A stretch of DNA of 56,071 nt from Desulfobacteraceae bacterium (GTDB taxonomy: Bacteria > Desulfobacterota > Desulfobacteria > Desulfobacterales > Desulfosarcinaceae), in assembly GCA_003599575.1 (NCBI GenBank), contig QZKV01000012.1:1-56071 (forward strand), in the 5' to 3' direction. The position numbers were made by a program, and so were the translations under genes. Below the pieces are notes generated by a model, which was not told the origin of the DNA, did not search any database, and saw nothing but the letters and a program-made list of their open reading frames with translations. Shown here in pieces: positions 9,166 to 18,366 of the stretch; the first letter of the stretch is position 1; every line of letters begins with the position of its first letter.

Positions 9166-9942
9166 CTACGATTTAGAGGAGGCGAATCCGCCGTCGATGA
9201 CAAAAACAGACCCGGTTATGTAGCTGGCCGCCGGGGATGCCAGCAGGACGGCCAAGCCGATGACTTCCTTGGGTGTTCCGAGGCGTCTGAAAGGGATATT
9301 GCGGATAAGGACCTCTCTGGCCTTGGGATCGGCGATCTGCGCCTGCAGCATTTCGGTTTCGAAAGCTCCCGGGGCGATGGCGTTGACATGAATTTTGTGG
9401 CGGGCCAGCTCCAGTGCCAGGTTGCGGGTCATTTGGATGAGCGCCGCCTTGGTCATGCTGTAAGCGCATGTATAGTAACTGGCGATGGTTCCCAGCACCG
9501 AGGCGATATGGATAATCTTGCCGCCGCCTCCGGCCTTGATCATGTGGTCGGCGACATGCCGCGTGCAGTTCAGGGTACCGTTCATGTTGGTATCGAACAC
9601 GGCCCTCCATTCATTATCGGAGTAGTCGCTGAAGAGTTTCAGCGGGCCCGAAACACCCGCGCCGTTGACCAGGACATCGATGCGGCCGAAACGCGCGATC
9701 GCTTTTCCGACGGCCTGCGCAACGGCCTCCTGGTCGGCGATATCCGCACTGGTGACCAGGGCCTTTTGGCCGCTCTTTTCGATCCGGGCCGCAGTTTCCG
9801 AAAGCTTGGCGACATCCCGGCCGACCAGCACAACATCGGCACCCGCTTCAGCCAGGCCTTCCGCAATGGCTCCGCCGATTCCCCGGCTGGCGCCGGTGAC
9901 CATCGCGATTTTCCCTTTCAACCCGAAACAGTGTTCCAGCAT
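9166..9942 (-). CDS. Short-chain dehydrogenase/reductase (FabG-like)
   Basis: A 258-aa classical SDR that probably oxidises or reduces a 3-hydroxyacyl or related alcohol with NAD(P). TGASRGIGGAIAEGLAEAG is the cofactor-binding motif and VLVNGAGVSG the NNAG-like motif. The catalytic residues are Ser in IIHIASVLGT and the YSMTK tetrad. GGFAS is the usual C-terminal end. The start has RBS AAGGGGGCGCACAG. It follows livF by 18 bp in the same operon, so a role in beta-oxidation-like catabolism of the imported acid is inferred. Confidence 0.88.
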   Translation of the reverse strand: MLEHCFGLKGKIAMVTGASRGIGGAIAEGLAEAGADVVLVGRDVAKLSETAARIEKSGQKALVTSADIADQEAVAQAVGKAIARFGRIDVLVNGAGVSGPLKLFSDYSDNEWRAVFDTNMNGTLNCTRHVADHMIKAGGGGKIIHIASVLGTIASYYTCAYSMTKAALIQMTRNLALELARHKIHVNAIAPGAFETEMLQAQIADPKAREVLIRNIPFRRLGTPKEVIGLAVLLASPAASYITGSVFVIDGGFASSKS

Positions 9943-9960
9943 CTGTGCGCCCCCTTTGTT

Positions 9961-10752
9961 TTAAAGCCAGCGCTTGCGCCGCTTGTAGTGTTTGACATCG
10001 CGGAAGCTCTTTTTTGCGCCGACGGCCGACAGCCCGAGGTAGAATTCTTTGATATCTTCATTTTCCCTCAGAGACTCTGCGGGACCGTCCAAAACCACCC
10101 GCCCGTTTTCAAGCACATATCCATACTCCGCAACGGACAAAGCCGCCCGGGCATTCTGCTCGACGAGCAGGACGGCCGTCTTTTCGAACGTGTTGATCTT
10201 TTTTATGATCGTAAAGATCGTTTCCACCAGCAGGGGAGCCAGGCCCAGTGAGGGTTCGTCCAGCAATATCAATTTGGGGTGCGCCATCAGGGCACGGCCG
10301 ATACCGATCATCTGCCGCTCGCCACCGGAAAGATACCCGCTGGTCGCTTTGCGCAAATCGGCCAGTTTAGGGAAGTAGTCGTAAACCATTTCCAAATCCT
10401 TCCAAACCGTGCGCCGGGATCGAACGAGGGCCGCACCGGCGATCAGATTTTCTTCGACCGTCAAGTGCTCCAGAACATGTCCGCCTTCCATCACCTGGAT
10501 GATGCCCTTGCGCGCGATATCTTCAGGATTATGCTTGTGAATCATTTCCCCGTTGAATTCGATGCTGCCGTCGGTGACGGCCCCGTCCTCCGTCCTGAGC
10601 AATCCCGATATGGCTTTCAGGGTGGAGGATTTGCCGGCGCCGTTTGCCCCCAGCATGGCCACCACCGCTCCTTGCGGGACCTTAAGGCTTATGCCTTTCA
10701 GCACGAGAATCACTTTGGCATAGCGGACTTCTATGTTGTTCAGGGTCAGCAT
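9961..10752 (-). CDS. livF: ABC transporter ATP-binding protein, LivF type
   Basis: One of two ATPases of a branched-chain-amino-acid-type (HAAT) importer. Walker A is GANGAGKSST, the signature is YLSGGERQMIGIGRALMA, Walker B is LILLDEPSLGLAP, and the H-loop region is VLLVEQNARAAL. The start at MLTLNN (10752) has RBS GGAAAGG 6 bases upstream; a longer frame begins at 10785. The C-terminal extension (KHYKRRKRWL) is longer than in LivF of E. coli. In this genomic setting such transporters often import aromatic or fatty acids rather than leucine. Confidence 0.9.
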   Translation of the reverse strand: MLTLNNIEVRYAKVILVLKGISLKVPQGAVVAMLGANGAGKSSTLKAISGLLRTEDGAVTDGSIEFNGEMIHKHNPEDIARKGIIQVMEGGHVLEHLTVEENLIAGAALVRSRRTVWKDLEMVYDYFPKLADLRKATSGYLSGGERQMIGIGRALMAHPKLILLDEPSLGLAPLLVETIFTIIKKINTFEKTAVLLVEQNARAALSVAEYGYVLENGRVVLDGPAESLRENEDIKEFYLGLSAVGAKKSFRDVKHYKRRKRWL

Positions 10753-10848
10753 ATCAGCCTTTCCGGCCGCGGCAGGCGGGGCCATCGGGGACAGCGCACC
10801 GCCATTCAGGGTTTCCTCCGCGGGCCTTTGTTGCGGCCGGGACGTAAA

Positions 10849-11439
10849 CTAATCCGACAGCCCGCGAATTCCTTTGAGGAATTTCCGGATATCTTCGCGG
10901 GTGCGCGGCAGTATCAACGTCGCATACATGGTGCACTTCAAGTCATTGTCCTGATTGTAGGCATTCATCTGATAGGTAAGATAGCATTTCCCCCGCTTTA
11001 TATAGCGGTCATAGGGTTTCATTTTGACATGAATGGTCTCTCCGACCCGGAAGTATTCGTGGATTTCCAGGGTCTGACCTGGATTGCGGGCGCCCGGCGT
11101 TCTGATCCAATTCCCCTTGCCCTTGACCCCCACACACCAGAAACAAATGGTGGTCACGAAAAGCGGATGGATCACCAATCCCCCGTAGGATGAATTTTTA
11201 GCGTAGTTTTCATCCACCATCAGCGGGTTTTGATCCTGGCAGGCTTCTGCGTAAAAGATGGCGTCCTCCGCCTTTATCTCAAAAGTGTTTTCTCCTTCAA
11301 CTTCTTTTAAATCGGAAAAATCAATTTCATCCCATACTTCATAATTCTCGGCATGGGTGAAAAAATCGGTGCTGAACTTGAACTGCTTTTCCGTCCTGAA
11401 ATATCTGGATAGCGCCGCATGACTCTGTGAACTTCCCAT
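10849..11439 (-). CDS. MaoC/FAS1-like hot-dog dehydratase
   Basis: A 196-aa protein with a single hot-dog fold resembling the N-terminal half-domain of MaoC-type enoyl-CoA hydratases (EIKAEDAIFYAEACQDQNPL, then GGLVIHPLFVTTICFW). Ideal RBS AAAGGAGGTTTCGG. The next gene upstream is a second hot-dog protein with the catalytic-type motif. The two probably form a hetero-oligomeric hydratase for an enoyl-CoA, as in other split MaoC pairs; that pairing is an inference from adjacency. Confidence 0.75.
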   Translation of the reverse strand: MGSSQSHAALSRYFRTEKQFKFSTDFFTHAENYEVWDEIDFSDLKEVEGENTFEIKAEDAIFYAEACQDQNPLMVDENYAKNSSYGGLVIHPLFVTTICFWCVGVKGKGNWIRTPGARNPGQTLEIHEYFRVGETIHVKMKPYDRYIKRGKCYLTYQMNAYNQDNDLKCTMYATLILPRTREDIRKFLKGIRGLSD

Positions 11440-11494
11440 CCGAAACCTCCTTTGAATACCGAAATAAATGATAAAGGGTAAAGCGCCGCTGCGA

Positions 11495-11932
11495 TCAATC
11501 CGGGAAAACCACCTTGAATTCGCTGATACCCAGCAGGACGCCGTCCTGATTCTCCGCCTTTACATCGACGGTTACAAAATTCTTGCCTTTGGTGATGTAA
11601 TGTTTTTCCAGGATGGCCCCGGTACAGCGCACCTCCCAGCCCTGTTCAACGGGCCGCGTGAATTTGGAAGTGATTTTTTTTATTTGCAGGTTGGATGGAA
11701 GGGCCCATGCGGTCACCAGGGAGGTCATAAAGGACATCGTCATCATGCCATGCCCCACCGTATAGGGTATTTTAAACGGTTGGGCGGTCTTGACCCATTC
11801 CGGATCGTTGTGGACCGGATTGTAGTCAAACGAGGCCACTGCATATTTCCAGAAGGCCCCCTGATCGACGGGCCGATTAAAGGGGGGGAGTACATCGCCC
11901 GGGTTAACCGAATCAAAAGTGGTTTTGGTCAT
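11495..11932 (-). CDS. MaoC-like enoyl-CoA hydratase
   Basis: A 145-aa hot-dog protein carrying the hydratase-2 style motif D-x-N-P-V-H-x-D (FDYNPVHNDPEWVK), followed by GHGMMTMSFMTSLVTAW. It would hydrate a trans-2-enoyl-CoA to a 3-hydroxyacyl-CoA. The start at MTKTTF is chosen because GGAGGAG stands 5 bases upstream; the frame extends seven codons further without an RBS. It sits 56 bp before the partner hot-dog gene and after the substrate-binding protein gene. Confidence 0.8.
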   Translation of the reverse strand: MTKTTFDSVNPGDVLPPFNRPVDQGAFWKYAVASFDYNPVHNDPEWVKTAQPFKIPYTVGHGMMTMSFMTSLVTAWALPSNLQIKKITSKFTRPVEQGWEVRCTGAILEKHYITKGKNFVTVDVKAENQDGVLLGISEFKVVFPD

Positions 11933-12028
11933 TTTTTCTCCTCCATCGAGCATGTTTGAAGTATTTTCTGCCGGCGATGGCCGGCCATATGAGATGCGGC
12001 TGGCCCTGCTTTGGGCAGGTGCGCCCCG

Positions 12029-13240
12029 CTATTTACCGGCCTGGGACTTCAATTTGAGGTTCCAGGGCGCTTCCATCCAATCCGTAACATTGCTAACCGT
12101 TCCATTTTTGTGCAGCTGGCATATCTTCAGCCATTTGCCGCCCCTCAGGTCATCTTCTGTGTAACTGATATTCTTGAACAATCCCTTGGCGTCAAAGTTT
12201 TTGATGCTCAGATATCCCTTTAGGATCGCCGCACCGTCCAATTGCTCGTAGCCCACGGAACGGATTGCATTTTTCACGGCTTCTTCCCAAACCATGGCCG
12301 CACCGACCGCGGCGATATAGGCGAAAGGCGGCACCGGACCGCGCTTGGAATAAAGCTGGTACGCCAACTCAACCCCCGGGATCTCTTTTTCCCACCAGGA
12401 AGAGGCCAGCTGGAATCCCATGTAGCCGTCGAAGGCCTCGGGCGGAACCGTTTGCGTGATCAGATAGGAGTTGAATACAAAATTGACTTGAGGAATGCTG
12501 ATGCCCAGCTTGAGTTTGTCCCGCAGAACCACTTTGATTTGCCCCGGCATCAGCGTGTCGTAGATAAAATCAGGGTTGCTGTTGCGGATGCGTATGAGCA
12601 GGTCGCTCGTATCGGTGGGCAGAAGCGGGCAGTACTCCACGCCCACGATCTCGATGCCTTTTTGCTCGCAGTACCACTTGGCGAGCTCGGGCGAGCGGCC
12701 CGAGGCGTAATCGCCCAAAAGCAGCGCCAGCTTCGGTTTGCGTTTCTCCTTCCAGTTGGCCATGATCCAGTCCGCCATGGTGCACAGGGTGTCGTCGTAA
12801 GGCGGCATCATGGATATCACCCAGGTGGCCGGGTAAAGCGCGGGTCCGTGACCGGTGCACATGAGGACCGGCACGTTGTCCTTGGCGAACTGGGTTTTGA
12901 GCGCTTCGATGCCGCCCGAAAGCGAATCGAATGAAATGGTTGTGTGCTTGTCGTCCTTGGCCCTTGCATAGGCGGTGCGCATCAGCGGCAAGGTATATTT
13001 CGTATCCACCAGGCTGACGGCGGCAGGATGCCCGTCAATTCCGCCGTTCTGATTGAGCCAGTTGAAATAGTCTTCAACCGCCCAGCCCAGCGGGGCCGCC
13101 TGCGCATGTGCCGGACCTGTCAAATCGGTGATGTAAACGAAATTCACCGCTCCTTTGGATTGAGCGGTCGCCGTCGCGGTACAAAAAAGCAATGACAAAA
13201 GAACAATTGCGGTACTGCTGATGATGCTTTTTGTCTTCAT
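12029..13240 (-). CDS. livK: Periplasmic substrate-binding protein (LivJ/LivK family)
   Basis: The start MKTKSIISSTAIVLLSLLFC (13240, RBS GGAGGTGCAAA) opens a Sec signal peptide ending near TATAQS. The mature protein has the periplasmic-binding type 1 fold of branched-chain amino-acid receptors: VNFVYITDLTGP, GGIDGHPAAVSLVDTKY and a late YIAAVGAAMVWEEAV. It delivers the ligand to the LivHM permease encoded next. The ligand is not deducible, but the surrounding acyl-CoA ligase, hydratases and SDR suggest an organic acid rather than an amino acid. Confidence 0.88.
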   Translation of the reverse strand: MKTKSIISSTAIVLLSLLFCTATATAQSKGAVNFVYITDLTGPAHAQAAPLGWAVEDYFNWLNQNGGIDGHPAAVSLVDTKYTLPLMRTAYARAKDDKHTTISFDSLSGGIEALKTQFAKDNVPVLMCTGHGPALYPATWVISMMPPYDDTLCTMADWIMANWKEKRKPKLALLLGDYASGRSPELAKWYCEQKGIEIVGVEYCPLLPTDTSDLLIRIRNSNPDFIYDTLMPGQIKVVLRDKLKLGISIPQVNFVFNSYLITQTVPPEAFDGYMGFQLASSWWEKEIPGVELAYQLYSKRGPVPPFAYIAAVGAAMVWEEAVKNAIRSVGYEQLDGAAILKGYLSIKNFDAKGLFKNISYTEDDLRGGKWLKICQLHKNGTVSNVTDWMEAPWNLKLKSQAGK

Positions 13241-13275
13241 TTTGCACCTCCATGTTGTGCCTGTGAAATTTTTTT

Positions 13276-14331
13276 TCAGTAGGAAAAAGGCCATAGTCGG
13301 TAAGATTCTTTCAGGATCTCCCATTTGTGGGCGATTCCGCGGGGCTCGTATACCAGGAAGAGCACAATGGTGAGGCCGAAAGACATTTCGATCAGCGCCG
13401 CGGAAAGTTGGGCCCCAAACTGGGGAACCAGAGAGGTGATAAACGGACCCGCCACCACGCAAGATTCATTGAGCAGCTTGATGAATAAAGCGCCGAAGAA
13501 GGGACCCAGAGTACTTCCCAGACCTCCCACAATCAGCATTCCCATCTGCCAGATGGAATTCGTCAGGGTGAAATCGTCGGGGGAGATGACCCGTGCGTAG
13601 GCCGCCCAGACAGAACCCGCCACACCGGCAAAAAAACAGCCGATGAAAAAGGCTTGCAGCTTATGCCTGTACAGACCTATGCCCATCGCTTCGGCCGCAA
13701 TGTCATTATCTCGTATCGCAATGAAGGCGCGCCCCACGTTGCTGCGCAGCAGGCTTTTGGCAAAAAAGGTCATCAGGGCGGTCGCGCCCATGATGAGGTA
13801 GTAAAAATGGGTTTCCGTTTCCAATATAAAGCCGCCCGCCGTAACATCCGGGACATGCAGGGCGATGGCGCCGCCCGTAATTTCAGGGAAGGGATTTTTG
13901 ATCAGGTAAAGGATGATGAACTGGGCGGCGATCGTGGTCAAGGCAAGGTAATATCCCTTGATCCGCAACGAGGGCAGGCCGAACAGAACCCCTGTGAGGC
14001 CGGCGCATAATCCCGAGCACGGCAGGCAGAGCCAGAAAGGGACACCGTAGCGGCCTGAAAGAATCGCCGTGCTGTAAGCCCCCACCGCCATGAATGCGGT
14101 ATGGCCGATCGATATTTGTCCGCAGTAACCGCTCAAGATGTTCAACCCCTGGAGCGCGATCACGGTAACGGCGGTCGTATTGAGAAAGGCGAGCCAGAAT
14201 GGACTGCTGAACAAAGGCAAAACCAAAAAGAAGAGCATGACCAACAGCATCGCGATCCTGTGGCGGGTGGTTCTGAATACCATCATATCCAGATGATAGG
14301 TGGTGTCGAACACCCCGGAGATTCTTCTCAT
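13276..14331 (-). CDS. livM: ABC transporter permease, LivM type
   Basis: A 351-aa integral membrane protein with about nine hydrophobic segments. It has the family signature ALQGLNILSGYCGQISIGHTAF near residue 55 and a later AFIAIRDNDIAAEAMGIG loop that contacts the ATPases. The start is two bases beyond the livH stop, so the two permease genes are tightly coupled. It forms the channel with LivH. Confidence 0.92.
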   Translation of the reverse strand: MRRISGVFDTTYHLDMMVFRTTRHRIAMLLVMLFFLVLPLFSSPFWLAFLNTTAVTVIALQGLNILSGYCGQISIGHTAFMAVGAYSTAILSGRYGVPFWLCLPCSGLCAGLTGVLFGLPSLRIKGYYLALTTIAAQFIILYLIKNPFPEITGGAIALHVPDVTAGGFILETETHFYYLIMGATALMTFFAKSLLRSNVGRAFIAIRDNDIAAEAMGIGLYRHKLQAFFIGCFFAGVAGSVWAAYARVISPDDFTLTNSIWQMGMLIVGGLGSTLGPFFGALFIKLLNESCVVAGPFITSLVPQFGAQLSAALIEMSFGLTIVLFLVYEPRGIAHKWEILKESYRLWPFSY

Positions 14332-14333
14332 GA

Positions 14334-15209
14334 TTATACTCTTTCAATTCTCTTGAGCCCGAAAAAACCATATGGCTTGTAAATGAGGACGAAGACCATG
14401 ATGATGAAAGGGATCACTTCTTTCAAACCATGGCCGATATAATAACCCGTCAAGGTCTCGGCGACCCCGATGATAACGCCGCCCAGGATGGCCCCCTTGA
14501 ATGACTCCAGGCCGCCGACCAGCGCCGCAGCCATGGCGATCAGCCCGATCTCGGACAATCCCGAATCGATCCCGCGCAGATACCCCAGCAAGAATCCTCC
14601 CGTTGCCGATACAACGGCTGCAATGGCCCATGACTGCGCAATCGCGCGCGTTACGCGGATTCCCATGCTCTGGGCCAGTTGATGATTCTCGGCGGCGGCG
14701 CGCATATGCAGACCGGTGCGCGAATAAGTAAAGAACGCGCTCAGCAAGGCGACCAACAGCAGCACGATAAAAAAACTTCCCAGAACAATGTTCGAGAAGG
14801 GAATCCCCAAAAGGGTGATGGTGCGTTCGGTTATAAGGGTCGGGAATTTGATACCGATATCGTTGGACCACAGCAAAATCGTAAGCCCGCGCAGGAACAC
14901 GGCGATCCCCATGGTCACCATGATCGTGGCCAGGATCGGTTGGCCGATCATTTTGCGGAGCGGAAAGCGTTCCAGGCCGTACCCGCCCGCGCCAACCACT
15001 GCGAAAACGATCAATGCGCCCAGCCATAAAGGGATCCCCAGCCGGACAATGACGGTCCAGGTCAGAAAGGCGCCGACCATCACCATTTCACCCTGTGCAA
15101 AATTGAAGATCTGCGATGATTTGTAGATCAGCACAAATCCCAAGGCGATCAGACCGTAGACAAATCCAACCGAGAGACCGATGGTCAGCAGTTGAATGAA
15201 GTTGATCAT
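14334..15209 (-). CDS. livH: ABC transporter permease, LivH type
   Basis: A 291-aa membrane permease (MINFIQLLTIGLSVGFVYGL) with the family motif FAQGEMVMVGAFL and the ATPase-coupling loop AAAENHQLAQSMGI. The start at 15209 overlaps the stop of the acyl-CoA synthetase gene as ATGA, implying translational coupling. The adjacent livM partner follows with two bases between. Confidence 0.92.
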   Translation of the reverse strand: MINFIQLLTIGLSVGFVYGLIALGFVLIYKSSQIFNFAQGEMVMVGAFLTWTVIVRLGIPLWLGALIVFAVVGAGGYGLERFPLRKMIGQPILATIMVTMGIAVFLRGLTILLWSNDIGIKFPTLITERTITLLGIPFSNIVLGSFFIVLLLVALLSAFFTYSRTGLHMRAAAENHQLAQSMGIRVTRAIAQSWAIAAVVSATGGFLLGYLRGIDSGLSEIGLIAMAAALVGGLESFKGAILGGVIIGVAETLTGYYIGHGLKEVIPFIIMVFVLIYKPYGFFGLKRIERV

Positions 15210-17113
15210 GGCTGCTCCCTGAAGGGGGTGCAAATCTTGATATAGGTTTTCATGAGCGTTTGCCGGCCGTCCCGATATTTGACCGGTGTTTCAATTTGCA
15301 GGCCGGACTTACCCTCGTAAATGGCGTCCACCAATTCCCGGTAACGCTCCTCCATGAAGGATCGCCGGATCTTTCGAGTTCTGGTCAGTTCCTCCTCATC
15401 CGGATCGAACTCCTTGTGAAGCACCACGAATTTTTTCACTTTTATAGCTTCCTGGAAACCATCGTTCACGCGCCGGATATCGCGACTGATGAGTTCGGCA
15501 ACGGCCTCTTTTTGAGAAAGGTCGGCGTACGTCGTATAGGTGAGATGATTTTCCTCGGCCCACTTGCCTGTATTGGCAAAGTCGATGATGACGATAACGG
15601 CGATAAAGGCCCGTTTCTCGCCGCCCAGAACCAGTGCGTCCTTGATGTAGGGACTGAAGCGCAGTCTGCCTTCTATGTATTGAGGCGCATAGCGGGTGCC
15701 GTTGGAAAGGGTATTGAGGTCCTTCAGGCGGTCCAGAAATACGAGGTGTCCCTTTTTGTCGATAAAGCCGGCATCGCCTGTTTTTACCCAGCCGTTATTT
15801 ACGGCCTCCGCGGCCTTGGCGGGATCCCTGTAGTAGCCTGAGAAGATTTGCGGACCTTTGACCAGGATTTCCTGCTCTGCGGAAATCTTGACCTCCGCAC
15901 ATGTGCTGACGTTTCCCAGGGTTTCGAAGAAGATCTCTTCCGAACGATGGCCGGCGACGAAGCCTGCCTCGGTGCTTCCGTACACCTGCTTGAGGCGCAG
16001 GCCGAGAGCGCTCCAAAAACGAAAGGTGTCGACGCTCATGGCCGAACTGCCGGTGGTGGCAATGCGGCAGCGCCTGAGCCCGAGATTTTCGCGCAGCGGA
16101 AAGAATACCAGAAGGTCGGCGCATAGGATCAATATGCGCTGCCACCATTTTCCCCGCGCCCCCTTTTCAGCCAGCGCCCCTCGCATGTAACCGATTTTTT
16201 CACACTGGCGATATAGAAAGCGGTTGAGCAGGCCGGCTTCGCGGATTCTGACCTGGATGCCCCTTGCCATATCTTCCCACTGGCGGGGGCCGTAGGATAC
16301 CACCTGAGGACCGATTTCCCTCATATCCTGCTGAACCGTTTCGGGTTCTTCGGCAAAGTTCAGGGTCACGCCGCCGACCAGATGGGCCGCAGTGCCGAAC
16401 ATGCCTTCGCCGATCCATGCCGCCGGCAGGTAGGAGAACAAATTATCTTCGCTCGTTAGATGATTGTAATCGAGAAAGGCTTTGCCTGAACTGATCAGCG
16501 CCCGGTGGGAAACCATGCCCGCTTTGGGTGTTCCGGAAGTGCCCGACGTATAATAGAGCGCCGCAATGTCCTCTCCGGATCCCGCCTGAACACACTTTTC
16601 AAATGCATCGGGATGATTTTTGTCATACGCCCGGCCCAGCGCAACGGCATCGTTGTACGATAGCAGCAACGGATCATCATAGTGCCGCAGCCCGCGCCCC
16701 TCCCAGTAAATTATTTTCTTCAAGGCGGGCAGGCTGCCTTTGATTTCCAGGAATTTGTCGACTTGTTCCTGGTCGTTGGCCACGGCGATGCATGCATTGG
16801 AATAGCTGAACATGAACTGCACTTGGGCGGGCACCATGTCGGTGTAGATACCGACCATGATACCGCCGACGGCCTGCGCAGCGAACTCCGCCCAAAACCA
16901 TTGCGGCTCATTCTCTCCGATAATGGCCACCTTGTCGCCCTGCTTCAGGCCCAAGGACAAGAAACACAAAGACAAATAGCGCACGTTTTCATAGCTGTCT
17001 CTCCAGGTGTATTCCTTCCAGATCCCGAAATCCTTTTTCCGCATGGCCACCCGCTCCGGCCCCTGTTCGAACTGCCGCAAGAGGAGCTTGGGAAATGTAT
17101 TCATATCGTTCAT
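15206..17113 (-). CDS. Long-chain/aryl acyl-CoA synthetase (AMP-forming)
   Basis: A 635-aa adenylate-forming ligase that activates a carboxylic acid with ATP and CoA. The P-loop-like A3 motif is YYTSGTSGTPKAGMVSHRAL. QVYGSTEAGFV is the A5 motif and WVKTGDAGFIDKKG the A7 motif; KDLNTLSNGTRYAP is the hinge region. Its length and insertion before the A5 region match long-chain FadD15/FAA-type enzymes. RBS GGAGTCAAG. Being embedded between livG and livH, it likely traps the incoming acid as its CoA ester (vectorial acylation), an inference from order. Confidence 0.9.
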   Translation of the reverse strand: MNDMNTFPKLLLRQFEQGPERVAMRKKDFGIWKEYTWRDSYENVRYLSLCFLSLGLKQGDKVAIIGENEPQWFWAEFAAQAVGGIMVGIYTDMVPAQVQFMFSYSNACIAVANDQEQVDKFLEIKGSLPALKKIIYWEGRGLRHYDDPLLLSYNDAVALGRAYDKNHPDAFEKCVQAGSGEDIAALYYTSGTSGTPKAGMVSHRALISSGKAFLDYNHLTSEDNLFSYLPAAWIGEGMFGTAAHLVGGVTLNFAEEPETVQQDMREIGPQVVSYGPRQWEDMARGIQVRIREAGLLNRFLYRQCEKIGYMRGALAEKGARGKWWQRILILCADLLVFFPLRENLGLRRCRIATTGSSAMSVDTFRFWSALGLRLKQVYGSTEAGFVAGHRSEEIFFETLGNVSTCAEVKISAEQEILVKGPQIFSGYYRDPAKAAEAVNNGWVKTGDAGFIDKKGHLVFLDRLKDLNTLSNGTRYAPQYIEGRLRFSPYIKDALVLGGEKRAFIAVIVIIDFANTGKWAEENHLTYTTYADLSQKEAVAELISRDIRRVNDGFQEAIKVKKFVVLHKEFDPDEEELTRTRKIRRSFMEERYRELVDAIYEGKSGLQIETPVKYRDGRQTLMKTYIKICTPFREQP

Positions 17114-17133
17114 CTTGACTCCGACCCCACAGG

Positions 17134-17892
17134 CTACTTTCCCAGGTATGCGTTGATGACCTTCGGGTTGCGCGCGATCTGCTCCGGAGGACCGCAGGCA
17201 ATGATTTTACCGAAATCCAGCACGATGACTTGGTCCGAGATATCCATCACCACGCCCATGTCGTGCTCGATCAAAATAATCGGTATTTGCTTCTCTTCGA
17301 AAATATCGATGATAAACCGCGCCATATCCTCTTTTTCTTCCACGTTCATACCGGACATCGGCTCATCCAAAAGCAACAGGCTGGGCTCGATGGCCAAAGC
17401 GCGGCCCAGCTCGATGCGTTTCCGAATGCCGTAGGGAAGGGAGCCGACGACTTTTTTCCTTTCGGGTTTGATTTCGAGAAAATCTATGATCTGTTCGACA
17501 ATTTCCCTGTTGCGGACCTCCTCGCAGCGGGATCGTCCGTAATGCAGGGCCGCATGCAGGGCATTGGATTTGAAATGCAGATGACGTGCAGTCAACAGAT
17601 TATCCAGGGCGGACAGTCCGTTAAAAAGTTCGATATTCTGGAAGGTCCGCGCAATCCCCTGCCGGGCTCTTTTGTGGACCGGCATCATTCCAAGATCCGA
17701 TCCGTTGAAGAGCATCCTTCCTTTTTGCGGGCTGTAAAAACCGCTGATGCAATTCAGCAGCGACGTCTTGCCGGCCCCGTTGGGACCGATAACCGCAAGG
17801 ATTTCACCGCGATGTACGGAAAGACTGACCTCGTCAAGCGCTTTCAATCCGCCGAAATGCAGAACGATGTCTTCAATCACGAGCTCTGGCAT
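17134..17892 (-). CDS. livG: ABC transporter ATP-binding protein, LivG type
   Basis: The second ATPase of the importer. Walker A is GPNGAGKTSLLNCISGFY, the Q-loop is ARTFQNIELF, the signature-like motif is LPYGIRKRIELGRALA, Walker B is LLLLDEPMSGMN, and the switch histidine is in ILIEHDMGVV. The start MPELVIED (17892) has AAGGGATTCATCG before it. The frame remains open 28 codons upstream to 17976, so a longer product is possible. It is the first gene after the operator-controlled promoter at about 18130, leaving a leader of roughly 235 nt. Confidence 0.9.
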   Translation of the reverse strand: MPELVIEDIVLHFGGLKALDEVSLSVHRGEILAVIGPNGAGKTSLLNCISGFYSPQKGRMLFNGSDLGMMPVHKRARQGIARTFQNIELFNGLSALDNLLTARHLHFKSNALHAALHYGRSRCEEVRNREIVEQIIDFLEIKPERKKVVGSLPYGIRKRIELGRALAIEPSLLLLDEPMSGMNVEEKEDMARFIIDIFEEKQIPIILIEHDMGVVMDISDQVIVLDFGKIIACGPPEQIARNPKVINAYLGK

Positions 17893-18087
17893 CGATGAAT
17901 CCCTTTTTATATCGTCCTCCGATTTCCTCCCCAAACAACCTGCCTTCTTCTTGGAACGAACGACCACTTCGGTCAAAGGAACCCTCTTGAGCCAAGGCGC
18001 AGTCCCTTTTTCCGCGTATGCGCTTCAGGCCGATTCTCAGTTTTTACGCCTACATGCATCCGGATTCGATGAACGGGCGTCGATTAG

Positions 18088-18101
18088 TCCGGCTAACCGG
18101 T
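18088..18101. promoter_or_regulatory. TetR operator, distal copy (O1)
   Basis: TCCGGCTAACCGGT: an imperfect copy of the perfect palindrome found 23 bp further upstream and in front of the tetR gene. It lies in the leader of the livG operon. CCGGTCG/CGACCGG arms (18097-18115) link it with the next operator. Confidence 0.6.
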
Positions 18102-18110
18102 CGGTTTTCG

Positions 18111-18124
18111 ACCGGCTGGCCGGT
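18111..18124. promoter_or_regulatory. TetR operator at the livG operon promoter (O2)
   Basis: ACCGGCTGGCCGGT is a perfect 6+2+6 palindrome immediately downstream of the -10 element. The same palindrome, read on the other strand as ACCGGCCAGCCGGT, stands in front of the regulator gene at 18975-18988. Repressor bound here would cover the transcription start. Confidence 0.75.
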
Positions 18125-18133
18125 TTAGATTCC

Positions 18134-18161
18134 ATTAAATCGCAGGCTGTTCGATTGTCAA
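18134..18161 (-). promoter_or_regulatory. Sigma-70 promoter of the liv/acyl-CoA operon
   Basis: Reading the minus strand: -35 TTGACA (18161-18156), a 16-bp spacer, and -10 TTTAAT (18139-18134). The perfect -35 and five-of-six -10 make it the best promoter in the window. It drives livG and, by contiguity, the genes down to about 7.7 kb. Confidence 0.7.
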
Positions 18162-18366
18162 GAGAAATTTTCCGGGATGGACTTCCGCAGGGTATTTATG
18201 CTTCCGTCATTGGAAGCCCCGCGAAAGCCGCTGCTCTTCAAGAGATCTGAATTGAAATGAAAAAGCAGCTTTCAGTGACTTGCAATAAAAGGAGATCTGC
18301 AGGGGAACGATGAAAGGCGGGCGCTGACTTGATCTTTTCCGGGGTTAAGATGAGGATAGGCCGCTT

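Noticed and set aside
9061..10251. 396-codon plus-strand frame
   Set aside because: Antisense to the SDR and livF genes, which carry clear motifs.
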